A DNA stretch of 64,000 nt from Hepsetus odoe (Eukaryota; Chordata; Actinopteri; Characiformes; Hepsetidae). The notes beneath the pieces were generated by a model. It was not told the origin of the DNA and did not search any database. It was given only the letters and a program-made list of their open reading frames with translations. The translations under genes were made by a program, and so were the position numbers. Below, piece after piece: positions 1-12,700 of this stretch (position 1 is the stretch's first letter; every line of letters starts with the position of its first letter). Where the stretch lies: assembly GCA_017165825.1 (NCBI GenBank), contig CM029383.1, forward strand, positions 1,960,067 through 2,024,066. The letters are read 5' to 3'.

Positions 1-2440
1 GCTGATCACTCTGCAGACTATACATAACTGTATGAGATAAAATGAGGGAGTTTTTCTTGAACTTTGGTTGTGAAATTAGCTTTAAAAAAGCAAGCAGTGA
101 CTTGAAGTAGTATAAAAGAATGGTCCAGGATCTGCCTGGTTTTAACCAATGATAAGCATTCAAGGTTGAAGCAGAGGAGATCCCACCTCAGCCCATAGAT
201 ACTATGTACAGAGTTTATGCTATATAAATATATTGTAAAGTATATTTATTTTTGCCTAAATTAATTTGTCTATGTATTTACTTTGAATCGTAAATATTTT
301 ATATGCCTAGATTTAATATTTGTGCATAGACACTGGTCTCATGTTTTGTTTTTTTTGTTGTTGTTTTGTTTTGTTTTGTTTTGTTTTTTTTCATTTTCAT
401 TACAAGATCGTCGAGCACTAAAGTAAATACCTGCCACATTTCTGTCCAACATAACCACTTCTTTACCAAATTATTATTTTTTTTCTTTTTTTTGTTGTTG
501 TCAAAATTGAGAGCCATTTTTGTGGAGATGCTCTCTCCTATGTTATAGTTGGATACAAAAAACTAAGAATACATTCCAGACCTTAGAAACAACTGTAGCT
601 TTACTGGTGCTGAGACAGAAACCACTGTGAATTAATAACAAGCTGCACATTCAGTGTACTCTGTTTTTCTTCCCCCACACCAGGCAAAAAGCTTCCTTGG
701 ATACTGGAAATGGTTCTCATTTTGTCCTGAAGTGATAAGGTTGTTGATTTTGAAACCATTTAACCATTTATTTCAACATGAAATATTGCATAAAGCAGAA
801 AGTAACAACTGATTCATTCAAGTTAGTGCACTTTTTAATCCTTGTATTGCTTTGTATTGTTACCTTATGCTGCAGCTGTAATGGAAGGGTAACCCAAAAC
901 ACTTCACTTCAAGCAAGCATTTGTAAGACTACATGACACACCCCATATTCAGATAACAATTTTATTACTGAGAGATCAACGTTTACCATAAAAGGGAGAA
1001 TAATATTTTAATTCTTGCCAACAGTATTCACTGCTTGAAGTAGCCCAAGTTATGTCGTGGGTGCATGCCTAAGAACTCCCCAAGTTCAAACATTGTACTG
1101 TTAACTAAGGCATTGTTTTAGTTAAATGGCTGTCAATTAGTTGACCAATCAAATGAGTAGGATTATTTTATGTTGATTAATCCATTGGTTCAATGTTGAA
1201 CAGAGTGAAGTGGATACCTACTCAGTGTTTGTGGCTAAGATATTTATACATGTTTTTGTTGCCTTCATGAGAGGTCTATAAAAAGAAGCATATGGATAGT
1301 TTGCACAAAGTGAGGAAACAACTATGATTTTACCTCAGTGGACATTGCGTGTGTACATTCATTCGTTCGTTATCTAAACTGCTCATCCAAATACGTGTGA
1401 ACTCTCATTTTTTGGGAGTTTGAACCAAAACGTAGTTTAGTTAGATTTAGCAAATAAATGTTTTTCTGTTTTTTGGGGGGGTTTTTGTTTGTTTTTTTTT
1501 TCTGAACATACAGATCAGTTCACCTGACCACACATTACAGTTTAACGTGACCAAACTTCCGGCACTGCATCCACAGTTGGTGATAAATGCATTGGTCAAA
1601 GCCTTTTGCACTTTGATCTGCCTATATCTCCTTCGTAGCAATAATGGTTCACTTTGTAGAGAGAGTCAACTCCTGCAGCTCAGAATTAATGAAATTCCTT
1701 TGGTCCAATCCAGTAATCTGCTTTTAATGTTCGTCAGCACCGTTCCTGAGCAACTCTGTGGGTGAAACATTTTTACTCCCATAGCTGGGTTAGTTGAGTA
1801 GTCACAACCTTTTTTTTTTTTTTTTTTTTTTACATAGCAGTGTCTTCAGTTTGATTTCTTAACAGTGTGGGTTAAGGATTAGGAAGATTTGTTTGCAGGA
1901 AAAAGGCCCGTTTTCCACTGTGCATGATTTACTTGTCATTGTTAACGACTAACAGAACAATGAAAGGCCTTGTCCAGCAAACTAGTCCAGACCTTTTGAA
2001 TCCAAAGGTACACCATAATTTCTTACGTGACTGTCTTCCGTTTCTTCCATTTGCTATGAAATTCTATAGCAAATGCTTTTTTTATCTATGTGGAAATGGT
2101 GAGATTATTTTCCTTGTTTTAAGGAAAACTTTGTTATAGTTTTGGGATGGATACTGTATTTTTCCCTGATCCTACATAGTCAGTTTTTGTTGAGGGATGG
2201 TTTTGAAGTGGCTTTTTTTTATTATATAAGTCATTGAGTTTTATTATTATGTGATCTGTGTTTCTCTTTTAAGGGAAGAAGAGTATAACGAGCAAATGTA
2301 CTGTACCTCCAATTACCTTTGGTTGTTTTATTTAAAGCAATGGGTACTCAATATTTTATAATAAGTGTTGGAGGAGTTCTGATGAATATGGCAATAAATG
2401 TGGGATATCTATTTCTCTATAAAACCTGTTTGTTTCCTTC
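1..2440 (+). other. Non-coding stretch, possible 3' UTR of an upstream gene
   Basis: No convincing coding exon is seen. The stretch is AT-rich, with several ATTTA-type motifs in the first 300 bases, several poly-T tracts (for example around 1812-1832), and an AATAAA signal at 2393-2398. This would fit a long 3' UTR from a plus-strand gene ending left of the window, but nothing identifies that gene. Small open frames here are short and unlike any protein I recognise. Confidence 0.3.
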
Positions 2441-3975
2441 AGTTATTTGCACGTGTTTCTGAAAGAGTTTATATTTAATCTACATTTTTTTGGGTGTTTA
2501 TAATGTCAGGTATTTCAACCTTGAGGTATACAGCAGTGAAGGGCAGGCACATGGAACAATGCATCCCCTTTTTTCCTACCACATGTAGTAAAAATTTCAC
2601 ATGAAGATTTCATGTTCATCATGTTCAAGTAGATCAAGTCATCTCATATTCCCAGTTGCAATTTGTCACCTGATAAAATTAAAAAACCAGAGAAACACCC
2701 TGAACAAGCTGGAGCCCCCTGAGGAAACCAGTGCAAACATGGGGAGAACATGCTAACTCCTCAATAAAAAGGCTAGGCCAAGCTGGGAATAAAACCCAGA
2801 ATGACACCACACACCACTGCACTACTCAGGAAGATTGGATAACCTTTGAAGTTAATATTTGATTTTACCCCATCTGGTGGATATCAGAGATTGCAAATGC
2901 CTTGTGCAGCCAGCTGGAATCCTTTATTATTTTTTGTTCTTACGTTATTGATATATTTGGCCTGACCTGGATGTATAACATATTTTAAGATCTATCAAAA
3001 GATTTTCAGTGAAGTCTGGCCCTCAAGCTGTAAGGGCCATTCCAAAAGTTTTAGCTGCCATTTCCTAAAGCAGGTCCTGAAGTAGAAAAATATTTTATGT
3101 TTTGGATCATTGTACAAATGTGTACTGATTGTGCTTTTACAATATGCTGTGAAAAAAATAAATTAGGAAATCTTTGAGAAACATAAAGGATTTAAAGGAT
3201 CTGGTGCTAAAGGATGTGTTACCTTTTGTAATTTTTGCATACCACAGCTCACCTTCAGAGGTCTTGTGAAGGGTTAGAGCTACTTTAGCAGTATTTTGAA
3301 TATTGTTATGATACTCCTGATCCATAAAAACAACATGAAAATAAAGAATTCAGATTATTCAGTGGCTTTTATCATGCAAAATTATTAATATCTGGATAAC
3401 AGCTCAAATTATTAACTCCTTGAAGAAGATGAGGTCTCAGATCTTGTTGACTGTAGGTCAGGCTTTGTTATTTTGATCAGAAATTTTAGAGTTTTTTTCA
3501 AATAATGATTATCTTAAATAATTTCTCCACTGATTTAGAAAGAGAGAAGCACTTTATTGCCCTTTTGCTGATTTCTTCTTTACCTTCTTACCAAGACTGG
3601 CTCCTGGATCCTTTTCTTCAAAAGGTTACGATGTGATTCACTAGGAGATGTTAAATCAGATTTATGACCAATAAATAAGGTTGTTCTGCAATGTTAAGTT
3701 CAGGAAGCTGTTTCATTTGGTTGGTGTTTTAATGGAATTACATGCTGCAATGACCTAGGGATCTGTCTAAAGTGTTGCTCCAGCATTTGTTATATAAATG
3801 CTGGGAAATGTCTTTGTTAGGATAGAAGGCCCAGTGATGAAAGGATGGATAGATAAATGATATTGCTGTCAATAAATTTAATCTTACTTTATATTTGCTT
3901 TTGACACTTTCTTTTTCTCCTTTCAGCTACTCCCATTTAGGGATTGCCAACACGGATCATCCGTTTCCACTTTTT
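2441..3975. other. Intergenic, degenerate repeat remnants
   Basis: No gene seen. Around 2690-2830 there is a worn copy of a common fish repeat (gggagaacatgc... ggaataaaacccag), related to the better copy at about 18660-18805. The rest is unassigned AT-rich sequence. Confidence 0.4.
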
Positions 3976-3977
3976 TA

Positions 3978-4174
3978 TGTTTACGGCATTTTAGCAAACG
4001 CTCTTATCCAGAGCGACTTCCAGTTCCAGGGGCAGTCCCCCTGAAGCAACTCGGAGTTAAGGGTCTTGCTCAGGGACCCAGTGGCGGTAGTGCCAATGGT
4101 GGGATTTGAACCTGGGACCTCTTGAGCCATAGGTCCGTAGGCAAGTACCCTACCACTAGACCACCACCACCCAT
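3978..4174 (-). repeat. tRNA-derived SINE (family with TCTGCTAAATG tail)
   Basis: Read on the minus strand it has a tRNA-like head (box A-like ggtctagtggtagggtac, box B-like ggttcaaatccc) and the tail motif gctctggataagagcg followed by a TAAA-type end. The same family recurs at 13724-13925, 40988-41128 and 63228-63402. The V-SINE/DANA-like assignment is inference from the tail motif. Confidence 0.75.
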
Positions 4175-4689
4175 TTCTTACGGTCCTCTGCATCTTCCTC
4201 CTACAAACTGACCACCTGCCTGTCCTCTCTCACTTTATCCATTAACCTCCTCTTTGGTCTTGACACATTTTAAATGTTAAATTACTTTTAGGTATATAAA
4301 AAACATTTATGTTCTTTTTGAGAGCCTCCTACATTGGTTTTAAATTTGCACATTAAATTACTACCTCTAATGGCACTGAGGGATCACTGAAGGGTTTGAT
4401 GAGTATTAAAATAAAAGTACAGATGTACACTATAAACAGGTGTAATAGCATGCAAAAGTGATAAATATATAGAGGTGACACATTACAGAAAGGACACCAT
4501 GGAAATGCATTTTCAGTATAAAGACTGCATTTGAGTGATATATAAGAGAAAAACAGGAGGCCAGATGGGTTAATGAAAATGGCAATGCAAGATGTGAGTC
4601 TGAGTCAGCAAAACAGTCCACAACTACGTAGAGAGTGAGTTGCAATGCATAAACCCTTCATTACAAAGATAAATGCACATTCAAGAGTT

Positions 4690-4900
4690 CAGTGATGTAA
4701 AAGTAATATGATTAGATAAGGCCACAAGCATGCATGGTGTACATTCAAGAGAATGGCAGATGCCAAAATACCTCTGCAGTGACAGGACGTGATTCTTTCT
4801 CTGCCATGGCTTGGATTCACTTGTAGGCATGTTATGGCCTTTATTGGATTATTGGATCACAAGCCTGATGAACATGTAAATTTAAGGTTGTTTTTAAGAG
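4690..4900 (+). mobile_element. 3' end fragment of an RTE-like LINE
   Basis: This block is clearly similar to 5927-6085, which follows directly on an RTE-like coding fragment. I infer that it is the 3' UTR of a separate, 5'-truncated copy of the same element lying head to tail with the next one. Confidence 0.5.
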
Positions 4901-4984
4901 AAAACTAATGATAAACCTGAAATTAATCAGGTTTTACCTATAGTGGTGCTGAGAACAAAACCAAATTTTATTAAATATGCATTG

Positions 4985-6090
4985 ATTGTGTGTTTTCTGC
5001 TCTTGTGATAAATCTTATATAAGGATTGCAGTGTGTAAACCCTTGATTAGGAATATAGATGAAAATTTTAGAGCTCCTCAAGAGAAGTATTTCAGGAAAT
5101 CAGGCAGGACACTGGGTGGTAGAGAAATGTTACCAGATTGCAAGCCAACAATTGCAGAAGTGGAAAGGAAGACTGCTTGAAAGGTACTTTGTGAGACATC
5201 TGGACAGAAGAAGAAGGATAAGAAAATCTGGTGATGAAAATCAGCAGTGTATACAGAATAAGAGAATGGCAATGAAAAAGTGGGATAGAAAAAAAGTAAA
5301 CAGGTATACATGGAGATGTGAGGATGAAGAATTGAAAAGGGTGTTGGTCCAGATGATATACCTGTGACATGACAAGACAGAGATGTTTATGGGAGATGGC
5401 ATTGGAATTGCTAAAAATATTGCATTGGAGACCAGCAACATTATATGGGTTGGAGAGAGTGGCACTGACAAAAAGACAAGCGGTAGAGCTGGCAAAGTTA
5501 AAGATCTTGAGATCTGCACTGAAAGTGACTATTCTTGTCATTGTGAAATACAGCACAGCACACAGTGGGACAACAAAATTACACCTCTGCTTTCACCCAT
5601 ACACACACACACTGTGCAGCAGGGGGCAGCAATTGAAAGTAACAGGGACGGTACCTTGCTCAAGGGTACCTCAGGGCAACCTACTAGACAGGTAAGGACA
5701 GGTTTATGAATGAGTTTATTAAAGGGACAGCTCGGGTTGTAAGGTTTGGAGACGAATGCAAAGATTGCATCGGTTCAGGCGTGTGCAGACGTGAAACAAG
5801 GAACAAGGAACATGGTGGGAGGATAATGAGGCTGGAGCTGCCAGGCAAGAGGAGAAGAGGAAGGCCAAAGAGAAAGTTTATGGATGTGGTGAGAAAGGAT
5901 GTGCAGCTGGAAGAAGAGTGGTGTAAAAGTAATATGGTCAGATAAGGATACAGTATGCATAGAATGGTCCAGAAAACTTGGCCTCTACACTGACATGGTA
6001 TAATTCTTTCCCTGCCATGGTTTTAATGTACTTTTAGACATTCTACTGCATTCTAAGTCATCAGATCATAACCCAAATGAACATAACTTT
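4985..6090 (+). mobile_element. Degenerate RTE-type LINE fragment
   Basis: Plus-strand frames contain broken pieces resembling the C-terminal part of RTE-clade reverse transcriptase ORFs: a YGLERVALTKRQ-like stretch near 5445-5490 and a basic tail PGKRRRGRPKRKFMDVVRKD near 5845-5910. The reading frame is interrupted, and a minus-strand SINE sits inside at 5528-5692. The element is 5'-truncated and inactive. Confidence 0.65.
5528..5692 (-). repeat. tRNA-derived SINE fragment
   Basis: On the minus strand it carries the family body: gttgccctgaggtacccttg, gagcaaggtaccgtccctg, the tgctgcccc block and the cactgtgtgctgtgctgt tail. The tRNA-like head is missing. It is inserted in the RTE fragment. 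Confidence 0.75.
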
Positions 6091-6132
6091 AACTCTAACT
6101 TTAGGTCTTTTGTTGTCTTTTTTAACCAAAGA

Positions 6133-6175
6133 TTATATATATATATATTATATATATAAATTCCATATATATTAT
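6133..6175. repeat. AT microsatellite
   Basis: Imperfect alternating AT tract. Confidence 0.85.
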
Positions 6176-6283
6176 AACCTCAATCACATGTTAATAAATG
6201 TAACTGTTTTTTAAGCCCTTGCGACGAGTTGGAAAAGAAAAAAAAGATTTGTTGTGTCTTTTAATAATATGTGCACTTGTTAG

Positions 6284-6286
<3 letters not shown>

Positions 6287-6316
<30 letters not shown>
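6287..6316. repeat. (TC)n microsatellite
   Basis: About 15 TC dinucleotides, about 400 bases upstream of the cnnm3 start codon. Confidence 0.9.
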
Positions 6317-6319
<3 letters not shown>

Positions 6320-6399
6320 TGTTAAGCATTGAGCCCATCTATTCGCCTTTGCTTATATCTGTTTATTACCACACTTCTTCAACAGTGAGCGTGGCTTGT

Positions 6400-6711
6400 C
6401 TGTTTTCGTTTTATCCTATTGGATAATATCAATCTTCAATCCCATTGGTCCTTCAAAGAGCTGACGTAGATCCGCTATAGAAGGGAAAACAACTGTCGTC
6501 TTCTCTGAGTAATGTTAAGATGGTGAGATGGACGTCTGAGTGAGTGGTTTGACGGCTTCGGATTTTTTGCTCTTTCTTTATTCGACATGGCGATGGTGGG
6601 GAGGACGTTTTTGTCGCTGTTTTCTGCGGAGAAGAAGAATACGTTAGGAGGGTGACGGCGGGTGGACGGGCGTCACATGATTGGTGGAGAGGCGAGCTGC
6701 TCGAGTCCAAT
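6400..6711 (+). promoter_or_regulatory. cnnm3: cnnm3 promoter and 5' leader
   Basis: Two inverted CCAAT boxes (ATTGG at 6418-6422 and 6444-6448) and a TGACGT CRE half-site at 6462-6467 lie just before GC content rises sharply. No TATA box is placed well. The leader contains at least two short upstream ORFs: 6520-6543 (7 codons plus stop) and 6587-6655 (22 codons plus stop). The transcription start is not resolved. Confidence 0.5.
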
Positions 6712-9700
6712 ATGGTGGTCGGGTCGGTGGGCGTTCGCTATCTGCTGGCGATTTCGCTGCTGTGTGGCTTCGGGCCGGGCGGGCACGGCCAGAAACTCGT
6801 CGGCCTGCGGCTGGAAGAGGACAGTGAGGCGAGTGGGCGCGTGGCCATGCATGGCCGCGTGCTCTACGCTGCCCCCGGTTCAACCTTCCAGCTGAGGCTG
6901 TTCGGCTCCGACCTGCTGCGGAGCGTGACTTTGCCGCGGCTCGCGTTCGCCGGCGCAGTCGAGGAGGGGCCGAAGGACGACCCGTGCTTGCAGGAGAGCC
7001 TGAGGAATTCCTCCGCCTTCCGCGTGCAGGAAGAATTCCGCGCGGATGACAACAACAGCGGTATAATCAGAGTTAACGCGCTGCTGCCAGGAGACGAAGT
7101 GGGCTCGCTCGTGTATCGCCTGTGCGTCCACGGAGGGCAAACCTGGGGGTCATTGGGGATGGACAGGTTGCGACTGAAGGAACCGGAGCTGCCGGCCGAG
7201 TGGATCCCCCCCTGGTGCTTTGCCGTGATCATCGTCGCGCTAGTTCTGTGGTGCGCTCTGGTCAGGTGCCTTAGCCTCACTCTGCTCTGGCTCGACCCCC
7301 TGGAACTTTACGTGCTGCACAACTGCGGCTCTGAAGACGAGAGGCGCGCCGCAAAGCGCCTCGAGCCCGTCCGCCGGAGGGGCAACTTTCTGGTCTGCTC
7401 GCTTCTCTTGCTGTGCGCGCTGGGCCACTCTGCGCTCGGCGTGCTCTTCCATCGCGCCTTCGGCTCCGTCCTGCCCGCTGTGTTCACATGTGGTGCCCTC
7501 TTGTTCCTCGTGGCCGAGCTGCTGCCCCACATCTTCAGGTCCGGCTGCGGCTTCCACATCGCCCCCAGCCTGATCTGGCTGGGCCAGGCCTGCCTTGTGC
7601 TCACCTGCCCGCTGTCCTGTCCGCTCGGGCTGCTCCTCGACCTGGCTTTGCGCCGCGACGTCAGCACGTGCAGCATGCGCGAAAAAGTCATGGAAATGGT
7701 CCGCACCAACGTGCACGACCCGTACAGCGAGTTCGTCAAGGAGGAGTTCCGCAGGGGCGCGCTGAGGAGCAAAACGGTGGAGGACATCCTGACCCCTCTG
7801 AAGGACTGCTTCATGCTTCCCTCCACCGCAGTGCTGAACTTCAGCACAATGTCCGAGATCATGCAGAGTGGCTACACGCGTGTGCCTGTCTATGAGGAGG
7901 AGAGGTCCAACATCGTGGAGATCCTGTACGTGAAAGACTTGGCATTGGTCGACCCTGAGGACCGCACACCTATGACCACCATCACCAAGTTCTACAATCA
8001 TCCTCTGCACTTCGTTTTCAATGATACCAAGCTGGATGCCATGCTTGAGGAGTTCAAGAAAGGTGCTTTGTCTATATAGACATTTTTCACTTGTTTGCCC
8101 TCTCATTCATTCACTCATTGCTCAGAAAGATCTTGCATATGCTCTGTTTTTATTTTATTTTTTTTTTCCCCTTAGGTAACTCTCATCTGGCCATAGTACA
8201 GAGGGTCAATAATGAAGGAGAAGGAGACCCTTTCTACGAGGTGCTGGGGCTTGTCACACTGGAGGATGTCATTGAGGAGATCATCAAGTCTGAGATCCTG
8301 GATGAATCTGATGGCTACAGTGAGTAGTATTAATGCCTCTGAAGCCCAGAGCGCACCCAGCCTAACAGTCCACTTCACATTTTGGCTTTTTAAAGGAATG
8401 TTGACACACACAGATCCTACACAGGGAACCAACAAATCAGGTGAACGAGCATGAATGCGGGACAGCCCACATGAATGGGGAAAACCCAGCATTGAGGGTT
8501 TTTTTTTTTGTTTTGTTTTGTTTTTGTTATAGCATACCTTGACCTTAAGAGCTGAACTTGTAATTTGTACACTTGCTTCATTTTATCACTTTGTTAAACT
8601 CTGTGCTTTATCTCCATGTAGTGAATATGAAAGTGAAGCGTCCTGTTGCCTCTTTGGAGATTCCTTTGGAGCCACGTAATGTACAGGAGGAATTCTCTCT
8701 CTTCAAGGTGTCTGAAAGCGAGCCGAAGATTCGCACATCACCTCAGCTCTTGCTTGCCACTCACCGCTTCCTTTCCAGAGGTTTGGCATAATGAGAACTG
8801 CTACAGTGTCTCTTTTAGTGACTTGTTTATGTGTGTTAAACTATGTAAAGCAGTGTTCTGAATTGAGTTGATTCAAATAAAATAATAATTTCCACATCAT
8901 TTATTTATTTCAGCAACAAAATGATTGCCAAACCATTTTGAGGACTTTGGACAACTATAAACTTTGAGAGGTTCAGTTGTATACAAAAATTTGAGCACCC
9001 TGGTCATACACATTTAGTTTATTTTCTGTTTGAAAAAAGAGAAACACATTCTCTTCAGTTCTCAAGCATTAATATGATGTCCAGTCTCTTTTAATTCGCT
9101 GAAATTAATTTATAGAAAACTTTAAACATTATATTTAAATTATGCATAAAGATTTGTAGAAATGTGTTCGCTGTAGATGTATACTTGTTTGCATAAAAAT
9201 ACTCATCTACTGTAGATTGAGGCTTGTGTATACCGCTGTTAAAATGCAAAGACCTTGGACCTAGTATTAGCCATCAGTTGTTTCTTTCCACATTCTTCTT
9301 AATGCTGTCCACTTTTGCAGAGGTGGAACATTTCAGTCCACAGCGTGTTTCAGAAAAAGTCTTATTTCATCTCCTGCGACACCCAAGTGTCAACCAAGAA
9401 GTAAAATTTGACCAGAGCAACCGTCTGAGTTCTGATCATTACCTCTACATGCGGAACCACCCTGTGGATTATTTCATTCTGCTGTTGCAGGTAAACTTGC
9501 CAGTCTTATAAAAGACATACTGTACTTGTTACTATATAAGTTACTTCCTTGTGTACTACTTGGGGCATCTTTATGCAAATGCAGTTTTAAATACACTGCA
9601 AAGAATAGAATAGAATAAAAGCAATAAACAATTCCCCTCTTTATCTGCAGACAAATTTCCAGTGCAGATTTTATTGTTCTTGCTTATGAGTGACAGCAGA

Positions 9701-12700
9701 TGCTCACAAATTTTAACTTTTCTTGTTAAACTTGTACTATCAGGTTGTCCTGTGAGTGTATGCCAGATGTTTTGATGGAACTCTGGCTCTCAAGTTGTTA
9801 AATTACCAGCACTGAATGATAATCATTTACTGTTTCATGGCCATGGCCACATAGTGCTTTTTGTAACTATACGGGATATGCGGCAATGGTTCTTGGACCC
9901 TCTTCTGGCAGCCCAGTATATTGTAATTGTTGGTTTATGGAGTTGAATTATTGCGTTAGAAAGCTTTGGACAGGTAAAAAAATGTGTGTGGGGGGAAAAT
10001 GCATGTGACTGACCACTATGTAAAGTACAGCAGTGTAGAAAGTAAGTAAATGCTAAAAGTGTGAGATCTAAAAGTGACCACATCCACTAAACAGTTTTGT
10101 GTTTGGTTTTTGCCTTAATAGGGCCGTGTGGAGGTAGAAATTGGGAAAGAAGGCTTAAAGTTTGAGAATGGCGCCTTCACCTATTATGGCGTGTCAGCGC
10201 TAACAGCACCTTCTTCTGGTATGTAATGTATAAAAGTAAACAAATTAAACATTTCATGAAAATTAAACAGTTAAATATCACACTGATAGTTTGGCAACCT
10301 GTTTTAATAATAAAGAAGCAGTGGTGATGATGCATCCTCTTAGAGGCCTGTTGAAGGCTGTTACATAAGACCTTCAATACATGTATTTTTATGTAAGAAG
10401 ACTACTACTCTAATGTCTACACAGTGCATCAGTCCCCAGTGTCCACACAGCATCGTTCTCCCAGAGACCCTTTTGAGCTGGGAGATGCCACTTGCCCGTC
10501 CAGCTACTGTCCTGACTACACAGTCCGAGCCCTCACTGACCTACAGTTTATCAAGGTGAGCTGAGAACAGTGGCCACAAGCTTTTGTGTTACTGTGGACT
10601 TTGGCTTTTTTTTTTTGTGAGATCAAAACATCAACATGCTGTCACTTTGTAAGTGAACGCTGTCACATAGATGCCAAAGTAAAGGTGGGCATGTTGCCTG
10701 TATGCAAACATTGTGTTTAAATTATGTTTCTCATCAGTACAGTGCTTGGTTAGTGGTTCTTTCGGAACCTACAGATGAGCCAAAATTTTGCTGTGTCCAT
10801 AAGATTTTAGTTAGTTTGGCTCAAAATTATGTTCTGTCTGGGAATCCATGTGGACCAGCTTGAGGACTACAGTTTTAGGCCACTGCATACAAGATGACTA
10901 ATTTCAAGTGGTAGAGAGTCTGGATTTTAAATATATAAACAAGTATCTGATTAGATGTCATTCCCTTGTGTTACTGTTTTTATAGACTTGGAAATACATG
11001 TCTCATAACTATTTGGTCAGTCCCAATGTTAAAATCCTTAGATAAGATAGCTTTACCTTATCCTTTATTTCACACTTCACACACTTTCTCCTCATTAATA
11101 GTAACTAAACACTTATAATTTTTGATTTAGGAATTCTGTCCTGTGTCTTTGGCTCCATCTCCAAAATCACTGTACTTTCACTGTACTTTCACTGTACTCA
11201 TCTTTCTTAGGTAACCCGCTTGCAGTACCTCAATGCTTTGATGGCATCCCGGGTAGCACAGAGCCCTGATCCACCTGAGATTAAGATCCTGCCCAACAGC
11301 CAGACTAAACTTCTGAATGAAAAGAACACTACACAAGGTACAGCCATGTGACTGAGGTTATGGATACACCAGACCACCTTTGTTAATGGACAGTTAGTGC
11401 AAGTAACCCAATATTTTAGGTACCATAGGTAGTTTAAAATACTTCTAGTGCTAATTTGAGATGTTGGGTAATTGTTAAATGAATATAGTTTTCTGTTTTG
11501 TTTCTATGTTCATCAACATCAATCTTTCAGACTATGACTGTTTCTCTTTTTTCTCTTTTGTCTGTCTTTTTTTTTTTTTATAATTCCTTCTGCTTAATGG
11601 CAACCCTAGAATTTCCTCTTCAGTTTTCATTCTTTGATGCAATTGACAACTACTGTTAGTGTAGTTTGCATGAGGTAAATGCAAGCTCAGTTCTAAGCAT
11701 GAGTAAATGTGAAGCATCCTTTTTAATTCACAGTTTTTCCTTGCACAATAATATTCCTCCATCTAACTGAACATAATTGCATCCTCAAAAATAAGTACTC
11801 AGGTAAGAACTAATTTCTCTGCCCTCTAACTGGCCCAGAGAAGACATTTTCTTCAGTTATTTCTGTTTGTCCCTTTTGGATGCCTTTTAGGCACGCTGTG
11901 TATCCTGTCATTTTCCCTATTTTTGCCATTAGTTCACAGATATTCCACTTCACTACCCTTGACCTGCTGTACATGTGCTTTAAAAACAGGGGCCAAGCAC
12001 TAAAGGGGCTTTGGCTTAAGTGAATTTTTTTTTTTTTTTTTTTTTTTTTGGTTTTTTTTTTGTTTTGTTCTGAATAAAGTTTGGCCTGCATATCAGTTCA
12101 TTTTACACAGACCAATTGGTTAAATAGGTAGATAAACGACTCAGACGTTTCTTGTACGAACACACTTTGGAATTAAGATTAGGCACCTTCGCATTATCTT
12201 GTATATATCCCTTTGCTTTGTACTTGGCCCCTGCAAATGCTATTTTTTTGCAGAGATACACTTGACCAGCCTTTTAGATTTGCATATACCTTGTATCTAA
12301 ACTCAGTGTCCTTTTTTTGCAGCTAAATTTATATTCAAGGGGCACTTTGTATTGTTCATTGTGACCAGCAGGCAACTTTGGATGGTGGATCAGCCCACCA
12401 GTGATATTGGCATGCTGATTAAGTCAATCTTTGCGTGTGTGATTCCCAGACATTGTTGTTGAGTTTTAAACAGTCACTGTTCAAAATAGTCCACCGAACA
12501 AAATATCCAGCAAACTGTCCTTTGGCCTGAAACTGACATTTCTGGTAGACTTTATTAATCTTAATTTAGTTTCCTAGAGTGGACATGAAGTGAAATCACA
12601 AGCACCACTGCCGTGCACACAAACTACACTCTGTGCACAATTATTAGGCAAGTGAATATTTTGACCATATCATTTTTATGCATTTTATTCTAACTCAAAG

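Noticed and set aside
5092..5556. 154-codon minus-strand frame
   Set aside because: Antisense to a broken RTE-LINE fragment; composition looks like the complement of a Lys/Arg-rich region.
7308..7862. 184-codon minus-strand and 160-codon plus-strand (7413-7895) frames
   Set aside because: Both overlap cnnm3 exon 1 in other frames; typical shadows of GC-rich coding sequence.
7240..8106. 288-codon open frame on the minus strand
   Set aside because: It lies antisense to cnnm3 exon 1, is GC-driven, and has no domain or own splice signals. The plus-strand frame carries clear DUF21 and CBS motifs.
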